Positions 1 through 6,755 of a stretch of DNA of 16,406 bases are shown piece after piece. Under the pieces are notes generated by a model that worked only from the letters and a program-made list of their open reading frames with translations, was not told the origin of the DNA and made no database searches. A program made the position numbers and the translations under genes. The stretch is taken from assembly GCA_902462325.1 (NCBI GenBank), contig CABQBF010000051.1, positions 1 through 16,406 on the forward strand. The letters are read 5' to 3'. Each line of letters begins with the position of its first letter. The stretch's first letter is position 1. The stretch comes from an uncultured Peptococcaceae bacterium. Its GTDB lineage: Bacteria; Bacillota; Peptococcia; Peptococcales; Peptococcaceae.

Positions 1-149
1 GGCTGCGGGTGCTGGGCATTTCCTGCATCACCAACATGGCCGCCGGTGTGCTGGACCAGCCGCTGACCGAAACCGAGGTGCTGGAAACCGGCGAGAAATC
101 GGGCGCGGCTTTCCAGGCGCTCATCAGCCGCATTGTAGAGAAACTGTAG
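1..149 (+). CDS. Purine nucleoside phosphorylase, C-terminal fragment (cut by window edge)
   Basis: Only the last 48 codons are present, read from base 3 to the TAG at 147-149. They contain the string CITNMAAGVLDQPLTETEV followed by LETGEK, which is typical of the C-terminus of trimeric (type I) purine nucleoside phosphorylases. These enzymes cleave purine (deoxy)nucleosides with phosphate to give free base and pentose-1-phosphate in the cytosol. The Thr-Asn-Met-Ala-Ala segment is part of the conserved base-binding C-terminal region of that family. The stop lies 12 bases before the preferred start of the next gene, so the two are probably cotranscribed. The fragment is short, so the family assignment rests on the motif alone; the rest of the gene lies outside the window. 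Confidence 0.8.
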   Translation, partial: LRVLGISCITNMAAGVLDQPLTETEVLETGEKSGAAFQALISRIVEKL

Positions 150-161
150 GGAGTGATGGAG

Positions 162-1073
162 ATGCTGCAAGGGGCTGTATCATTGGGGCGATGCACGCCA
201 AAAAAGGAACAAAAGCGGGGAAGGCTGTTTTTTCTGGCAGCTATGACGGCGTTGGCCGTAGGGCTGACCGCTGCACTCAATCTGCTCAGTCCGGAATTGC
301 CTGCGCCGTTGGATAATGCCATTCCGGTGATCGCCGGACTGGAAAAAAATCCATATGAGCAAATCTATTATTACGAGGCCGACAAGCAGCAGCGCTATGA
401 GGCGTATCAAGCCGCCCATGCCGATTTGGCAGTGGAGGATGTGGTCTGGCAGGTGAACGCCGGGCTAGACCAGGACTTCTATACCAATATCACCACCATT
501 GCCGATACGGAAGCGCTGCCGCTGATTGTCAATAAATATCATCAACTGCCAGATGACTATGTACCTGCCGATTTGGAAACGCTGCCGTCGGGCAAGCCGG
601 CCACCAAAGCTACCTGCGCGGCCTATAAGGCCATGGCGAACGACGCTCGCAAGGCGGGGCTATCGCTGTACGCAGCCTCGGCCTACCGTTCCTATGATTT
701 GCAGAACCGGCTCTACAACGGCTATCTCAAACAGGAGGGCGGCGATAGGGCGAAGGTGGATACCTACAGCGCCCGCCCGGGTCACAGTGAACATCAGACA
801 GGCCGGGCTATTGATTTGTGCGGTTCCTTTGGCTCTCTGAACGATTTTATCAACACGCCGGAAGGGCCTTGGGTGAACGAAAACTGTTATAAATATGGCT
901 TTATTATCCGGTATCAGCAGGATATTATACCGCTGACCGGCTACAAATATGAGCCGTGGCATATTACCTATGTGGGCACAGAGGTCGCGCAGACTATGCA
1001 CGATTTGAATATCCGCTGTTTGGAAGAATATGTTGTAAAATATATTGACCATCAGCCGCCTGACGCGGTATAA
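162..1073 (+). CDS. VanY-type D-alanyl-D-alanine carboxypeptidase (peptidase M15B), membrane-anchored
   Basis: Predicted zinc D,D-carboxypeptidase that removes the terminal D-Ala from peptidoglycan stem peptides outside the membrane. Numbered from the ATG at 162 (303 aa), a basic stretch (KKEQKRGR) precedes one hydrophobic segment at about residues 22-42, giving an N-terminal anchor or uncleaved signal. The catalytic M15B domain is in the C-terminal half: SAYRSY at 173-178, HSEHQTGRAID at 208-218 (zinc ligands H211 and D218) and EPWHITYVG at 264-272 (catalytic E264, third ligand H267). These residues are all intact. Residues about 45-140 are a linker I do not recognise. Start choice: GGGAG at 149-153 lies 8 bases from ATG 162; GTG 153 and ATG 156 are in frame but too close to it. 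Nothing nearby suggests a vancomycin-resistance cluster, so a housekeeping wall-remodelling role is more likely. A strong promoter for the next operon lies inside its last codons. Confidence 0.85.
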   Translation: MLQGAVSLGRCTPKKEQKRGRLFFLAAMTALAVGLTAALNLLSPELPAPLDNAIPVIAGLEKNPYEQIYYYEADKQQRYEAYQAAHADLAVEDVVWQVNAGLDQDFYTNITTIADTEALPLIVNKYHQLPDDYVPADLETLPSGKPATKATCAAYKAMANDARKAGLSLYAASAYRSYDLQNRLYNGYLKQEGGDRAKVDTYSARPGHSEHQTGRAIDLCGSFGSLNDFINTPEGPWVNENCYKYGFIIRYQQDIIPLTGYKYEPWHITYVGTEVAQTMHDLNIRCLEEYVVKYIDHQPPDAV

Positions 1074-1074
1074 T
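1045..1074 (+). promoter_or_regulatory. Sigma-A promoter for the leader/ECF-coaX operon
   Basis: TTGACC at 1045-1050 and TATAAT at 1069-1074 are separated by 18 bases. The -10 is a perfect consensus and overlaps the vanY stop codon. Transcription would begin near 1081, about 114 bases before the terminator hairpin at 1195. This makes the following region a dedicated 5' leader and not simply the end of the vanY transcript. Confidence 0.65.
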
Positions 1075-1080
1075 ACAACT

Positions 1081-1273
1081 GTTCCGCGGGAGCCTGGAGC
1101 CCTGCAGGAGCCAATTTATTGATAGCAAGACAATTTGGGAGAGCCACCTGGATCGGTAAAAGGACCGGGATGGATGACAGGAAAGAAGGGTAACGGCTGT
1201 CAGACTGCGCTCTGACGGCCTTTTTTCTTTGCTTCATTTGGGCTTTGCCGCAAAAATCAAATGAGGTGAAAAC
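1081..1273 (+). promoter_or_regulatory. Structured 5' leader, candidate riboswitch or attenuator of unknown class
   Basis: Region between the inferred start at ~1081 and the S-component ATG. It holds three GGAGCC copies (1089-1094, 1096-1101, 1107-1112). A hairpin spans 1111-1138 (CCAATTT with AATTTGG, one mismatch, and inner TTG/CAA). A second small hairpin is CGGT 1154-1157 with ACCG 1164-1167. The intrinsic terminator at 1195-1226 follows. TGACAG at 1175-1180 is complementary to CTGTCA at 1197-1202, which is inside the terminator's 5' arm, so it could form a competing antiterminator. A TCATTTG/CAAATGA inverted repeat (1234-1240, 1258-1264) abuts the AGGTG ribosome site at 1264-1268. I could not match it to any riboswitch family I can recall. 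The attenuation model is inference from layout. Confidence 0.5.
1195..1226 (+). terminator. Intrinsic terminator, probably conditional
   Basis: Ten-base-pair hairpin, GGCTGTCAGA (1195-1204) with TCTGACGGCC (1211-1220), one G-U pair, 6-base loop, followed directly by six T. It lies between a strong promoter and the S-component gene, so it would block the operon unless read through or antiterminated. It could also serve as the end of the vanY transcript. Confidence 0.85.
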
Positions 1274-1825
1274 ATGGAAGTACAAACAGAAAAAACAGCA
1301 ACACGCAACACGACAGGACAACGGATTTCCACCAGAAAGATGGCGGTGGCCGGAATGCTGGGCGCGGTATCTATCGTACTCAGCGTAACCGGCCTGGGTA
1401 TGATTCCCATGCCGTCTTTGGCAGGTCGGGCCACTATTATGCACGTGCCGGTGATTTTGGCCGCCATTTTGGAAGGGCCGGTGGTAGGCGCATTTACCGG
1501 ATTTATCTTTGGGCTGTACAGCTTTATGACGCCGGTAGGCGCCATTCCGGCCGACCCCATTGTGCGCATTCTGCCTCGCATTTTAATTGGCGTGACATCC
1601 TACTATACCTATGTGCTGTTTCGCCGTTCCCGGTTGGGCGCAGGCATGGCGGCAGTGGTAGGTACACTGACCAACACCATCGGTTATTTGGGACTGGCCA
1701 GCCTGATTGGCTATATGCCATGGGCCGCTTCGCTGACGGTGGTGGTAACCCAGACGCCTTTTGAACTGGTGCTGGCAGTGGTATTGATTCTTGTTCTGCA
1801 CAAAGCGTTTGCCCGCAGAGGATGA
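1274..1825 (+). CDS. ECF-type vitamin transporter S component, probably for pantothenate
   Basis: A 183-aa, very hydrophobic protein with a short charged N-terminus (about 20 residues) and roughly five to six membrane segments: about residues 25-45, 55-87, 96-116, 120-145 and 155-178. Size, topology and the small-residue-rich first helix (MAVAGMLGAVSIVL) fit the substrate-binding S subunit of energy-coupling-factor transporters, which work with a shared membrane T subunit and two ATPases encoded elsewhere. The gene is followed after 6 bases by coaX, which phosphorylates pantothenate, so pantothenate is the most economical substrate (PanT-like). That is inferred from context, not from a binding motif I can see. 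AGGTG at 1264-1268 precedes the ATG by 5 bases. Expression is probably controlled by the leader and terminator upstream. Another vitamin or precursor cannot be excluded. Confidence 0.7.
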   Translation: MEVQTEKTATRNTTGQRISTRKMAVAGMLGAVSIVLSVTGLGMIPMPSLAGRATIMHVPVILAAILEGPVVGAFTGFIFGLYSFMTPVGAIPADPIVRILPRILIGVTSYYTYVLFRRSRLGAGMAAVVGTLTNTIGYLGLASLIGYMPWAASLTVVVTQTPFELVLAVVLILVLHKAFARRG

Positions 1826-1831
1826 TGAATT

Positions 1832-2638
1832 TTGTTATTGGCTTTTGATATTGGAAACACCAACATTGTCATTGGGGTGTTTCAGCAAAAAAACTTGCTG
1901 GCCGACTGGCGCATTGCCAGCGACCGGCTGAAAACTTATGATGAATACGGACTTTTGGTAGAACAGCTCTTTCAGTGCAGCAATTTGCGGCGGGCCGACG
2001 TTACCGATATTATCATTTCTTCGGTGGTGCCCAATCTGACCGATGTACTGAAGCTGATGTGCGAGCGCTATTTTCACATGGCGCCGATGGTAGTGGGTAA
2101 CGGCTTAAAGACCGGTATGCCCATCCGTTACGAAAATCCTAAAGAGGTAGGGGCTGACCGCATTGTCAATGCGGTGGCGGCCATTGAGCTGTACGGCGCG
2201 CCGTTGATTATTTTGGATTTTGGCACAGCTACCACCTTCTGTGTGGTCAATGAAAAGGGCGAATATTTAGGGGGAGCCATCGCTCCAGGTATCGGCATCT
2301 CCTTAAATGCGCTGGTGGAACGAACAGCACAGCTTCCCAAAGTAGAAATGACTGTGCCCGATAAGGTGATTGGCAAAACGACTGTCCATGCCATTCAGTC
2401 CGGCTTGCTGTACGGCTACTGCGGCTTGGTGGACGGTATGGTGCGGCGCATTGCTAAAGAATTGCATACGCCGCTGGAGCAAATCAAAGTCATTGCGACC
2501 GGCGGGCTGGCAGAGCTCATTCACGCCAATTCGGAAACCATTCAGCAGGTGAATCAGATGTTGACCTTACAGGGCTTGCGGATTTTATATGACAAAAATA
2601 AGAAACTGCGCGGCAGGGAAGAAAAGGGTGGCGTTTGA
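1832..2638 (+). CDS. coaX: Type III pantothenate kinase
   Basis: Catalyses ATP-dependent phosphorylation of pantothenate, the first step of coenzyme A synthesis, in the cytosol. It is 268 aa, close to the usual ~255-265. It carries the ASKHA-fold signatures of CoaX: the N-terminal DIGNTN phosphate loop at residues 6-11, GADRIVNAVAA at 107-117 with catalytic D109, DFGTATTF at 129-136 and GGAIAPGI at 147-154. The start is TTG at 1832, preceded by AGAGG at 1817-1821. The nearby ATGs are out of frame, and the protein must begin just before the D6 loop. It sits 6 bases after the S-component stop and overlaps the next gene by one base (TGATG), so the three form one operon. CoaX enzymes are known to resist CoA feedback inhibition, which makes control at the level of expression plausible here. 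Confidence 0.95.
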   Translation: MLLAFDIGNTNIVIGVFQQKNLLADWRIASDRLKTYDEYGLLVEQLFQCSNLRRADVTDIIISSVVPNLTDVLKLMCERYFHMAPMVVGNGLKTGMPIRYENPKEVGADRIVNAVAAIELYGAPLIILDFGTATTFCVVNEKGEYLGGAIAPGIGISLNALVERTAQLPKVEMTVPDKVIGKTTVHAIQSGLLYGYCGLVDGMVRRIAKELHTPLEQIKVIATGGLAELIHANSETIQQVNQMLTLQGLRILYDKNKKLRGREEKGGV

Positions 2639-3549
2639 TGCTGGATGTATGCTTACTGGGCTGCGGCGGTATGCTGCCTTTGCCCAAGCGTTTTTTAACG
2701 TCGCTGTTGGTGCGTCATCAGGGCAAAAGCGTCTTAATTGACTGCGGCGAAAGCACCCAGGTGGCGCTGCATTTATGCGGCTGGAGCGTCAAACAGATAG
2801 ACCATATCCTCATCACCCATTTTCATGGCGATCATGTGGTGGGACTGCCTGGCTTACTGATGACTATGGGCAACAATGGCCGCACCGAGCCGGTGCATAT
2901 CTGGGGCAATCCGGGCCTGCAGCAGATTTTGGATGGCTTGCTGGTGGTTTGTCCCCAGTTACCTTTTGCCGTAATTTGTCATGATGTGACGGAAAACGGC
3001 TATCAATTTTCGTTGGGCGCTTTACAGGCGCAGGCTTTGCCGGTGGAGCATCGGGTGCCCTGTCTGGCTTATAGCCTGTCGCTGAGCCGTTCCGGTAAAT
3101 TTGATGCGGCGCGGGCCAAAGCCCAGCAAATTCCGGTATCTTTTTGGGCGGCGCTGCAGCGAGGAGAAACGGTTACCGACGGCGATAAAACCTACTATCC
3201 CCACGATGTACTGGGCGCGCCCCGCCGCGGTCTGAAGCTGACTTATGCTACCGATTGCCGGCCCAGCGCTGGGTTGGTACAGTTGGCGCAGGGCAGCGAT
3301 TTATTTGTAGCCGAGGGCTTGTACGGCGATGACGCCAAGCAGCCCGGCGCAGCAGAGAAGGGCCACATGGTGTTTTCTGAGGCGGCAACGATGGCGCGGG
3401 AGGCCCAGGTACGGGAATTATGGCTGACCCACTACAGTCCGGCCATGCTGGAGCCGCAGGAGTATCTCTTCGCAGCCCAGCAGATTTTTGCCAACAGCAG
3501 ATGCGGCGACAATGTAATGATCGCCACGCTGCGGTTTCAGGATCAGTAG
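2638..3549 (+). CDS. rnz: Ribonuclease Z homologue (metallo-beta-lactamase fold tRNA 3' endonuclease)
   Basis: A 303-aa beta-lactamase-fold hydrolase. Zinc ligands of the tRNase Z pattern are visible: HFHGDH at 61-66, H138 in the motif EHRVP, D206 in ATDCRP, and H265 in LTHYSP; H243 is also present. The stretch SGKFDAARAKAQQIP and the following LQRGETV block (about 152-180) correspond to the RNase Z-specific segment before the GDTRP motif, which separates it from generic MBL hydrolases. RNase Z cuts the 3' trailer from pre-tRNAs lacking an encoded CCA. Two deviations: the family GDTRP reads ATDCRP, and I see no Gly-Pro-rich exosite arm, so tRNA binding may differ. Start: ATG 2638 overlaps the coaX stop, with AAGGGTGG just upstream; the in-frame TTG 2635 is less likely. 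Its place with CoA genes seems to be operon convenience. Confidence 0.8.
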   Translation: MLDVCLLGCGGMLPLPKRFLTSLLVRHQGKSVLIDCGESTQVALHLCGWSVKQIDHILITHFHGDHVVGLPGLLMTMGNNGRTEPVHIWGNPGLQQILDGLLVVCPQLPFAVICHDVTENGYQFSLGALQAQALPVEHRVPCLAYSLSLSRSGKFDAARAKAQQIPVSFWAALQRGETVTDGDKTYYPHDVLGAPRRGLKLTYATDCRPSAGLVQLAQGSDLFVAEGLYGDDAKQPGAAEKGHMVFSEAATMAREAQVRELWLTHYSPAMLEPQEYLFAAQQIFANSRCGDNVMIATLRFQDQ

Positions 3550-3570
3550 CAAGCATTGTTACAGGCAAGA

Positions 3571-3618
3571 AGCAGAAATACCGATTACAGGAATTGCAAG
3601 CGGCATTTCTGCTTTTTT
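3571..3618 (+). terminator. Intrinsic terminator of the ECF-coaX-rnz operon
   Basis: AGCAGAAAT (3571-3579) pairs perfectly with ATTTCTGCT (3605-3613) across a 25-base loop and runs into a six-T tract (3613-3618). The loop is long, but its ends (CCG/CGG) can extend the stem inward. Confidence 0.7.
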
Positions 3619-3632
3619 GTGATGGAAAACAA

Positions 3633-3661
3633 TTGTCAGATTGCCCGTTATGTTGTATGAT
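3633..3661 (+). promoter_or_regulatory. Sigma-A promoter for the flavodiiron gene
   Basis: TTGTCA (3633-3638), 17-base spacer, TATGAT (3656-3661). It lies directly after the rnz terminator and gives a ~75-base leader to the ATG at 3745. Confidence 0.6.
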
Positions 3662-3744
3662 AGAACATGGTAAAATTCTTGATTAAAGTATGCAGAATAT
3701 GGGTAAATATTTTGCAGTAAATTTGAAAAAGGAGACGAAATTTG

Positions 3745-4947
3745 ATGCATAATGTGCGAAAAATTCAGGAAGATTTGATTTATGTAGGGGGAAATGACAG
3801 AAGATTGGCGCTGTTTGAAAACCATTATCCAATTCCCAGAGGCGTATCCTATAACGCTTATGTGGTGTTAGATGAAAAAACAGTTTTGCTGGACACTGCT
3901 GATGCAGCCATTTCTGGACAATTTTTGGAAAATGTAGCCTATGCTTTAGGCGACCGCACACTGGACTACATTATCGTAAATCATATGGAACCGGATCATT
4001 GTGCAAATCTGGGCCGTTTATTAGAACGATATCCCGACATGCAGGTGATCTGCAATTGCAAAACCTTGGGCATGATTCAGCAGTTCTTTGCCGAAGATGT
4101 TTCCGGTCGGGCTACCGTAGTAAAAGAAGGCGACACTTTCAGCAGCGGTCGGCATGTGTTCACCTTTGTGATGGCGCCGATGGTTCATTGGCCAGAAGTG
4201 ATGGTAACCTATGACACCACCGATAAAATTCTGTTCTCCGCCGACGCATTCGGTACATGGGGCGCTTTAAACGGCAATCTGTTCAATGACGACGTAAACT
4301 TTGACCGCGACTGGCTGGATGACGCTAGACGGTATTACACCAACATTGTAGGCAAATACGGTTCTCAGGTGCAGGCGTTGTTGGGCAAAGCAGCCGGCTT
4401 GGATATTCAGATGATTTGTCCGCTGCATGGCCCTGTTATCCGCAGCGATTTCGGCTATTTCCTGGATAAATACCAGAAATGGAGCACCTATGAACCGGAA
4501 GACAACGCTGTTATGATTGCTTACGGTACCATCTACGGCGGCACCGCCAATGCTGCTGAAATTTTGGCCAATAAGCTGGCTGAACGGGGCGTAAAGAATA
4601 TCGTGGTGTACGATACCTCCGCTACCCATTCATCCTATATTCTGGCCGACGCGTTCCGCTGCAGCCATCTGGTATTCGCCAGCTCTACCTACAACAACGG
4701 CATTTTCTCCAGCATGGAACACTTGCTGCATGAATTGAAGGCGCACAATCTGTCCAACCGTACCGTGGCTTTAATGCAAAATGGCTCCTGGGGACCAAAC
4801 GCCGGCAAACAGATGAAGGATTTGCTGGAAGGCATGAAGAACATCACCATTTTAGAAAATATGGTAACCTTCAAATCCCGTCTGAAAGAAGAGCAGAATG
4901 CCGATTTAGACGCGCTGGCTGACGCCATTGTTGCTTCTATGAAATAA
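3745..4947 (+). CDS. fprA: Class A flavodiiron protein (FprA-type O2/NO reductase)
   Basis: A 400-aa cytosolic flavoprotein that reduces O2 to water and/or NO to N2O, protecting anaerobes. The N-terminal beta-lactamase-like domain holds a complete diiron site: H80, E82, D84, H85 (HMEPDH), H148, D167 and H228 (LHGPV). These positions match characterised FprA enzymes almost residue for residue. The C-terminal flavodoxin domain begins near residue 255 with the FMN phosphate loop AYGTIYGGTANAA. There is no additional C-terminal rubredoxin or reductase domain, so it is class A. The separate rubredoxin gene 119 bases downstream is the expected electron donor. GGAG at 3731-3734 serves ATG 3745; the in-frame TTG at 3742 is less likely. 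No terminator separates it from the rubredoxin gene, so they are probably cotranscribed. O2 versus NO preference cannot be read from sequence. Confidence 0.93.
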   Translation: MHNVRKIQEDLIYVGGNDRRLALFENHYPIPRGVSYNAYVVLDEKTVLLDTADAAISGQFLENVAYALGDRTLDYIIVNHMEPDHCANLGRLLERYPDMQVICNCKTLGMIQQFFAEDVSGRATVVKEGDTFSSGRHVFTFVMAPMVHWPEVMVTYDTTDKILFSADAFGTWGALNGNLFNDDVNFDRDWLDDARRYYTNIVGKYGSQVQALLGKAAGLDIQMICPLHGPVIRSDFGYFLDKYQKWSTYEPEDNAVMIAYGTIYGGTANAAEILANKLAERGVKNIVVYDTSATHSSYILADAFRCSHLVFASSTYNNGIFSSMEHLLHELKAHNLSNRTVALMQNGSWGPNAGKQMKDLLEGMKNITILENMVTFKSRLKEEQNADLDALADAIVASMK

Positions 4948-5066
4948 AAAGATAGCGATAAAAATAAAAAACTTGGCAAAAACATGAAAACTGATAGCCT
5001 GGCATGTTTAAAACAACCGGGAAACTGGTAAGATATTACTATCATCAAAACGAGGAGTGAATCAGA

Positions 5067-5222
5067 ATGGATAAATACGAATGCCCTTGCGGATATATTT
5101 ATGACCCTGCTGATGGCGATGACGAAGCTGGCATCGCGCCAGGCACTGCTTTTGCAGACCTGCCGGAAGATTGGGTTTGCCCACTGTGCGGCTTAGGTAA
5201 AAGCGAATTTTATAAACACTAA
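5067..5222 (+). CDS. Rubredoxin with unusual CxC first iron knuckle
   Basis: A 51-aa one-iron electron carrier. The second half is standard: GTAFADLPEDWVCPLCGLGK, with the CPLCG knuckle at residues 38-42. The first knuckle reads YECPCGYIYDP, so the cysteines (C6, C8) are separated by one residue; rubredoxins normally have CxxCGY. All four cysteines remain, so a FeS4 site may still form, but its geometry would be altered. GAGGAG at 5051-5056 provides the ribosome site. It follows the flavodiiron gene and probably passes it electrons from NAD(P)H via an oxidoreductase encoded elsewhere. The gene is too short for most ORF cut-offs but is certain from its motifs. I see no frameshift that would restore the missing residue without breaking the frame. 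Confidence 0.95.
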   Translation: MDKYECPCGYIYDPADGDDEAGIAPGTAFADLPEDWVCPLCGLGKSEFYKH

Positions 5223-5253
5223 GTGCAGTGTGCATCAGTATATTGGAAACATG

Positions 5254-5286
5254 AAAATAGACCTGTCCGTTGGCAGGTCTATTTTT
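5254..5286 (+). terminator. Intrinsic terminator after rubredoxin
   Basis: Twelve-base-pair perfect stem, AAAATAGACCTG (5254-5265) with CAGGTCTATTTT (5274-5285), 8-base loop, T-run at the 3' side. Confidence 0.88.
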
Positions 5287-5368
5287 GTGTTGGCGCTGCA
5301 GTTGGGCATGGGTTGCGTTAGTTTGTATCAATGAAAAACAACTATAATTCGATACAAGCAGGCAATCG

Positions 5369-5399
5369 AAAAACTGTCCGGGCATTTACGGGATGGACA
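5369..5399 (-). terminator. Weak intrinsic terminator for the minus-strand HD gene
   Basis: Read on the minus strand, TGTCC (5399-5395) pairs with GGACA (5379-5375) around a 15-base loop, followed by one G and five T. The stem is only five base pairs, but it is correctly placed 16 bases past the stop codon of the HD gene. Confidence 0.4.
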
Positions 5400-5414
5400 A
5401 ACGATGGTTAAGAT

Positions 5415-6545
5415 TTATATAATCACCAATTCTCCGGTAAGGCCCATTTGCTGGCAAGCAGTTTGAAAAGCTTCGGCACCGTTGGAGTGCCCGAAGGTTT
5501 GCAAGAGTATTTGGGCCAGCGGTGCGGCGATGCCCGATTGTATACGCAGTTGGGTAATACATTGATAAGTATCGTCTTCGTTGAGTAAAAGAGCCTGCTT
5601 ACCCGCTGCAGTTTGTTGCTGTAGCTGTAATTGCCCATCTTTTAAGAGGATAGAAAGCTGTATTTCCGGCGCTGTGTACAGGGGATAGACGGCGTCCTGC
5701 AAATCCAATTCTACAGCATTAAGAAACAAATCGTACCATTTATCCTCCAGCGATTCGGCCTCTTTACGGGTAAGTGGAATATCATTTTGCCGAAACCGGT
5801 AATTGACCGGTACCCACTGGGGATTGCCTTTGCTTAAACAGTAGGCCTGACCAAAGGTGTTGGCTTGATACAGTTTATCATAAGTTGGATTGATTTTGTA
5901 GATGACAAAAACGTCTTTGTAAAGGCTGAGTAGCTCCTGATAGGCGTCGGAGGTTTCGACGTATTGATCCAGCTCGGCCAGCGTATCGACAATGCCATTG
6001 TAATACCAGGCCTGCTTTTCTTTGGGCGCGTTGAAACGCTGCCAAAGCCCATCGCCCAGTTGTTTATAGTCACGGGCAATGCTGCGCAGGTTGGATAGTT
6101 TGTCGGCCAATACCAGCATCTTGAGTCGGTCGTCGGCTGTTTGCAGTGCGGTCAAAGCCTGTGTTTTGCGTTCCAGCCAGCTTTTGCTTTTATCCTCGCT
6201 GTGATGATTCACCAATGCAGCTACATCATCGCCAAACAAGGCGGCAATTTCTGCGGCAGTGGTGTCAGTGTCCTCTATGGTGTCATGCAGCAATCCGGCA
6301 ATCTGTAAATTGATATCAGCCTGCATATTGGATAAAATTTGCATGGTTTCCAGCGGATGCAGGATGTAAGGCAGCGCAGTCCCTTTGCGTAGCTGACCGG
6401 CATGGCGCTCTGTGGCAAAGAGAATAGCCTGGTCTAAGCGGGCATTGTCTTGTAAGACCTGTTGCATGTCAAATTGGGGCTCATCATCTGGCGCGGCAGA
6501 TTCCTGAGCGGCGCACTGGGCTGGGAATTGTTCTGTTTGAGTCAT
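5415..6545 (-). CDS. HD-domain phosphohydrolase of the RelA/SpoT hydrolase type with an uncharacterised C-terminal domain
   Basis: A 376-aa protein. After a Gln-rich N-terminal ~38 residues, the segment 40-195 shows the SpoT-hydrolase HD pattern: RHAGQLRKGTALPYILHP (47-64, ligand H48 and nearby H63), LLHDTIEDT (85-93, HD pair H87/D88 and E91/D92) and VLADKLSNLR (145-154, D148). There is no synthetase domain, so this resembles small alarmone hydrolases that degrade (p)ppGpp; the related MESH1 group also hydrolyses NADPH. A WYY motif (180-182) follows. Residues ~200-376 form a second region I do not recognise, which makes it much longer than stand-alone alarmone hydrolases. Start: ATG at 6545 has GGAGGA about 8 bases upstream; the frame stays open 15 codons further but lacks a ribosome site. 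It is divergent from typA, another gene tied to stress physiology. Confidence 0.75.
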   Translation of the reverse strand: MTQTEQFPAQCAAQESAAPDDEPQFDMQQVLQDNARLDQAILFATERHAGQLRKGTALPYILHPLETMQILSNMQADINLQIAGLLHDTIEDTDTTAAEIAALFGDDVAALVNHHSEDKSKSWLERKTQALTALQTADDRLKMLVLADKLSNLRSIARDYKQLGDGLWQRFNAPKEKQAWYYNGIVDTLAELDQYVETSDAYQELLSLYKDVFVIYKINPTYDKLYQANTFGQAYCLSKGNPQWVPVNYRFRQNDIPLTRKEAESLEDKWYDLFLNAVELDLQDAVYPLYTAPEIQLSILLKDGQLQLQQQTAAGKQALLLNEDDTYQCITQLRIQSGIAAPLAQILLQTFGHSNGAEAFQTACQQMGLTGELVII

Positions 6546-6684
6546 AAGGGCATTCCTCCAATCAATCGTTCTTTTTTCTGTAAACAGCATACCATAAATG
6601 GCTTGTTTTTTCTATCTTTCTTTTATAAATGATCAAGTTTACCGGCACTACCATAAAATATACAAAATTTTTTGCGCAAAGCAC

Positions 6685-6713
6685 TTGTATTCCGTTAAAA
6701 ATAGGCTTAAAAT
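6685..6713 (+). promoter_or_regulatory. Sigma-A promoter for typA
   Basis: TTGTAT (6685-6690), 17-base spacer, TAAAAT (6708-6713). The surrounding 6546-6755 gap (210 bases) is AT-rich. I could not confidently pick the divergent promoter for the HD gene; TATGCT on the minus strand near 6590 is a candidate -10 only. Confidence 0.55.
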
Positions 6714-6755
6714 ATTCTGTATGCTATTTTGAGAGAGAATATTTAGGAGGCTGCT

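Noticed and set aside
153..1073. Vancomycin-resistance role for the VanY-like gene.
   Set aside because: No vanR/S, vanH, ligase or vanX genes are nearby; VanY-fold carboxypeptidases are common in sensitive Firmicutes.
1154..1167. The stretch CGGTAAAAGGACCG resembles the AAAAGGAC signature of the glycine riboswitch.
   Set aside because: The required CCGAAGG element and the two-aptamer layout are absent, and the spacing to the upstream GGAGAG is far too short.
1141..1180. GCCACCTGG and CCGGGATGG recall the GCCACTG/GGGAAGG elements of cobalamin riboswitches.
   Set aside because: The core element with GGTGAAAATCC and the CAGGAGACC end are missing; the likeness is confined to short GC-rich words.
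5423..5638. Open frames overlapping the HD, typA, ilvE and enoate reductase genes on other frames or strands.
   Set aside because: They lack ribosome sites and recognisable composition and coincide with well-supported genes.
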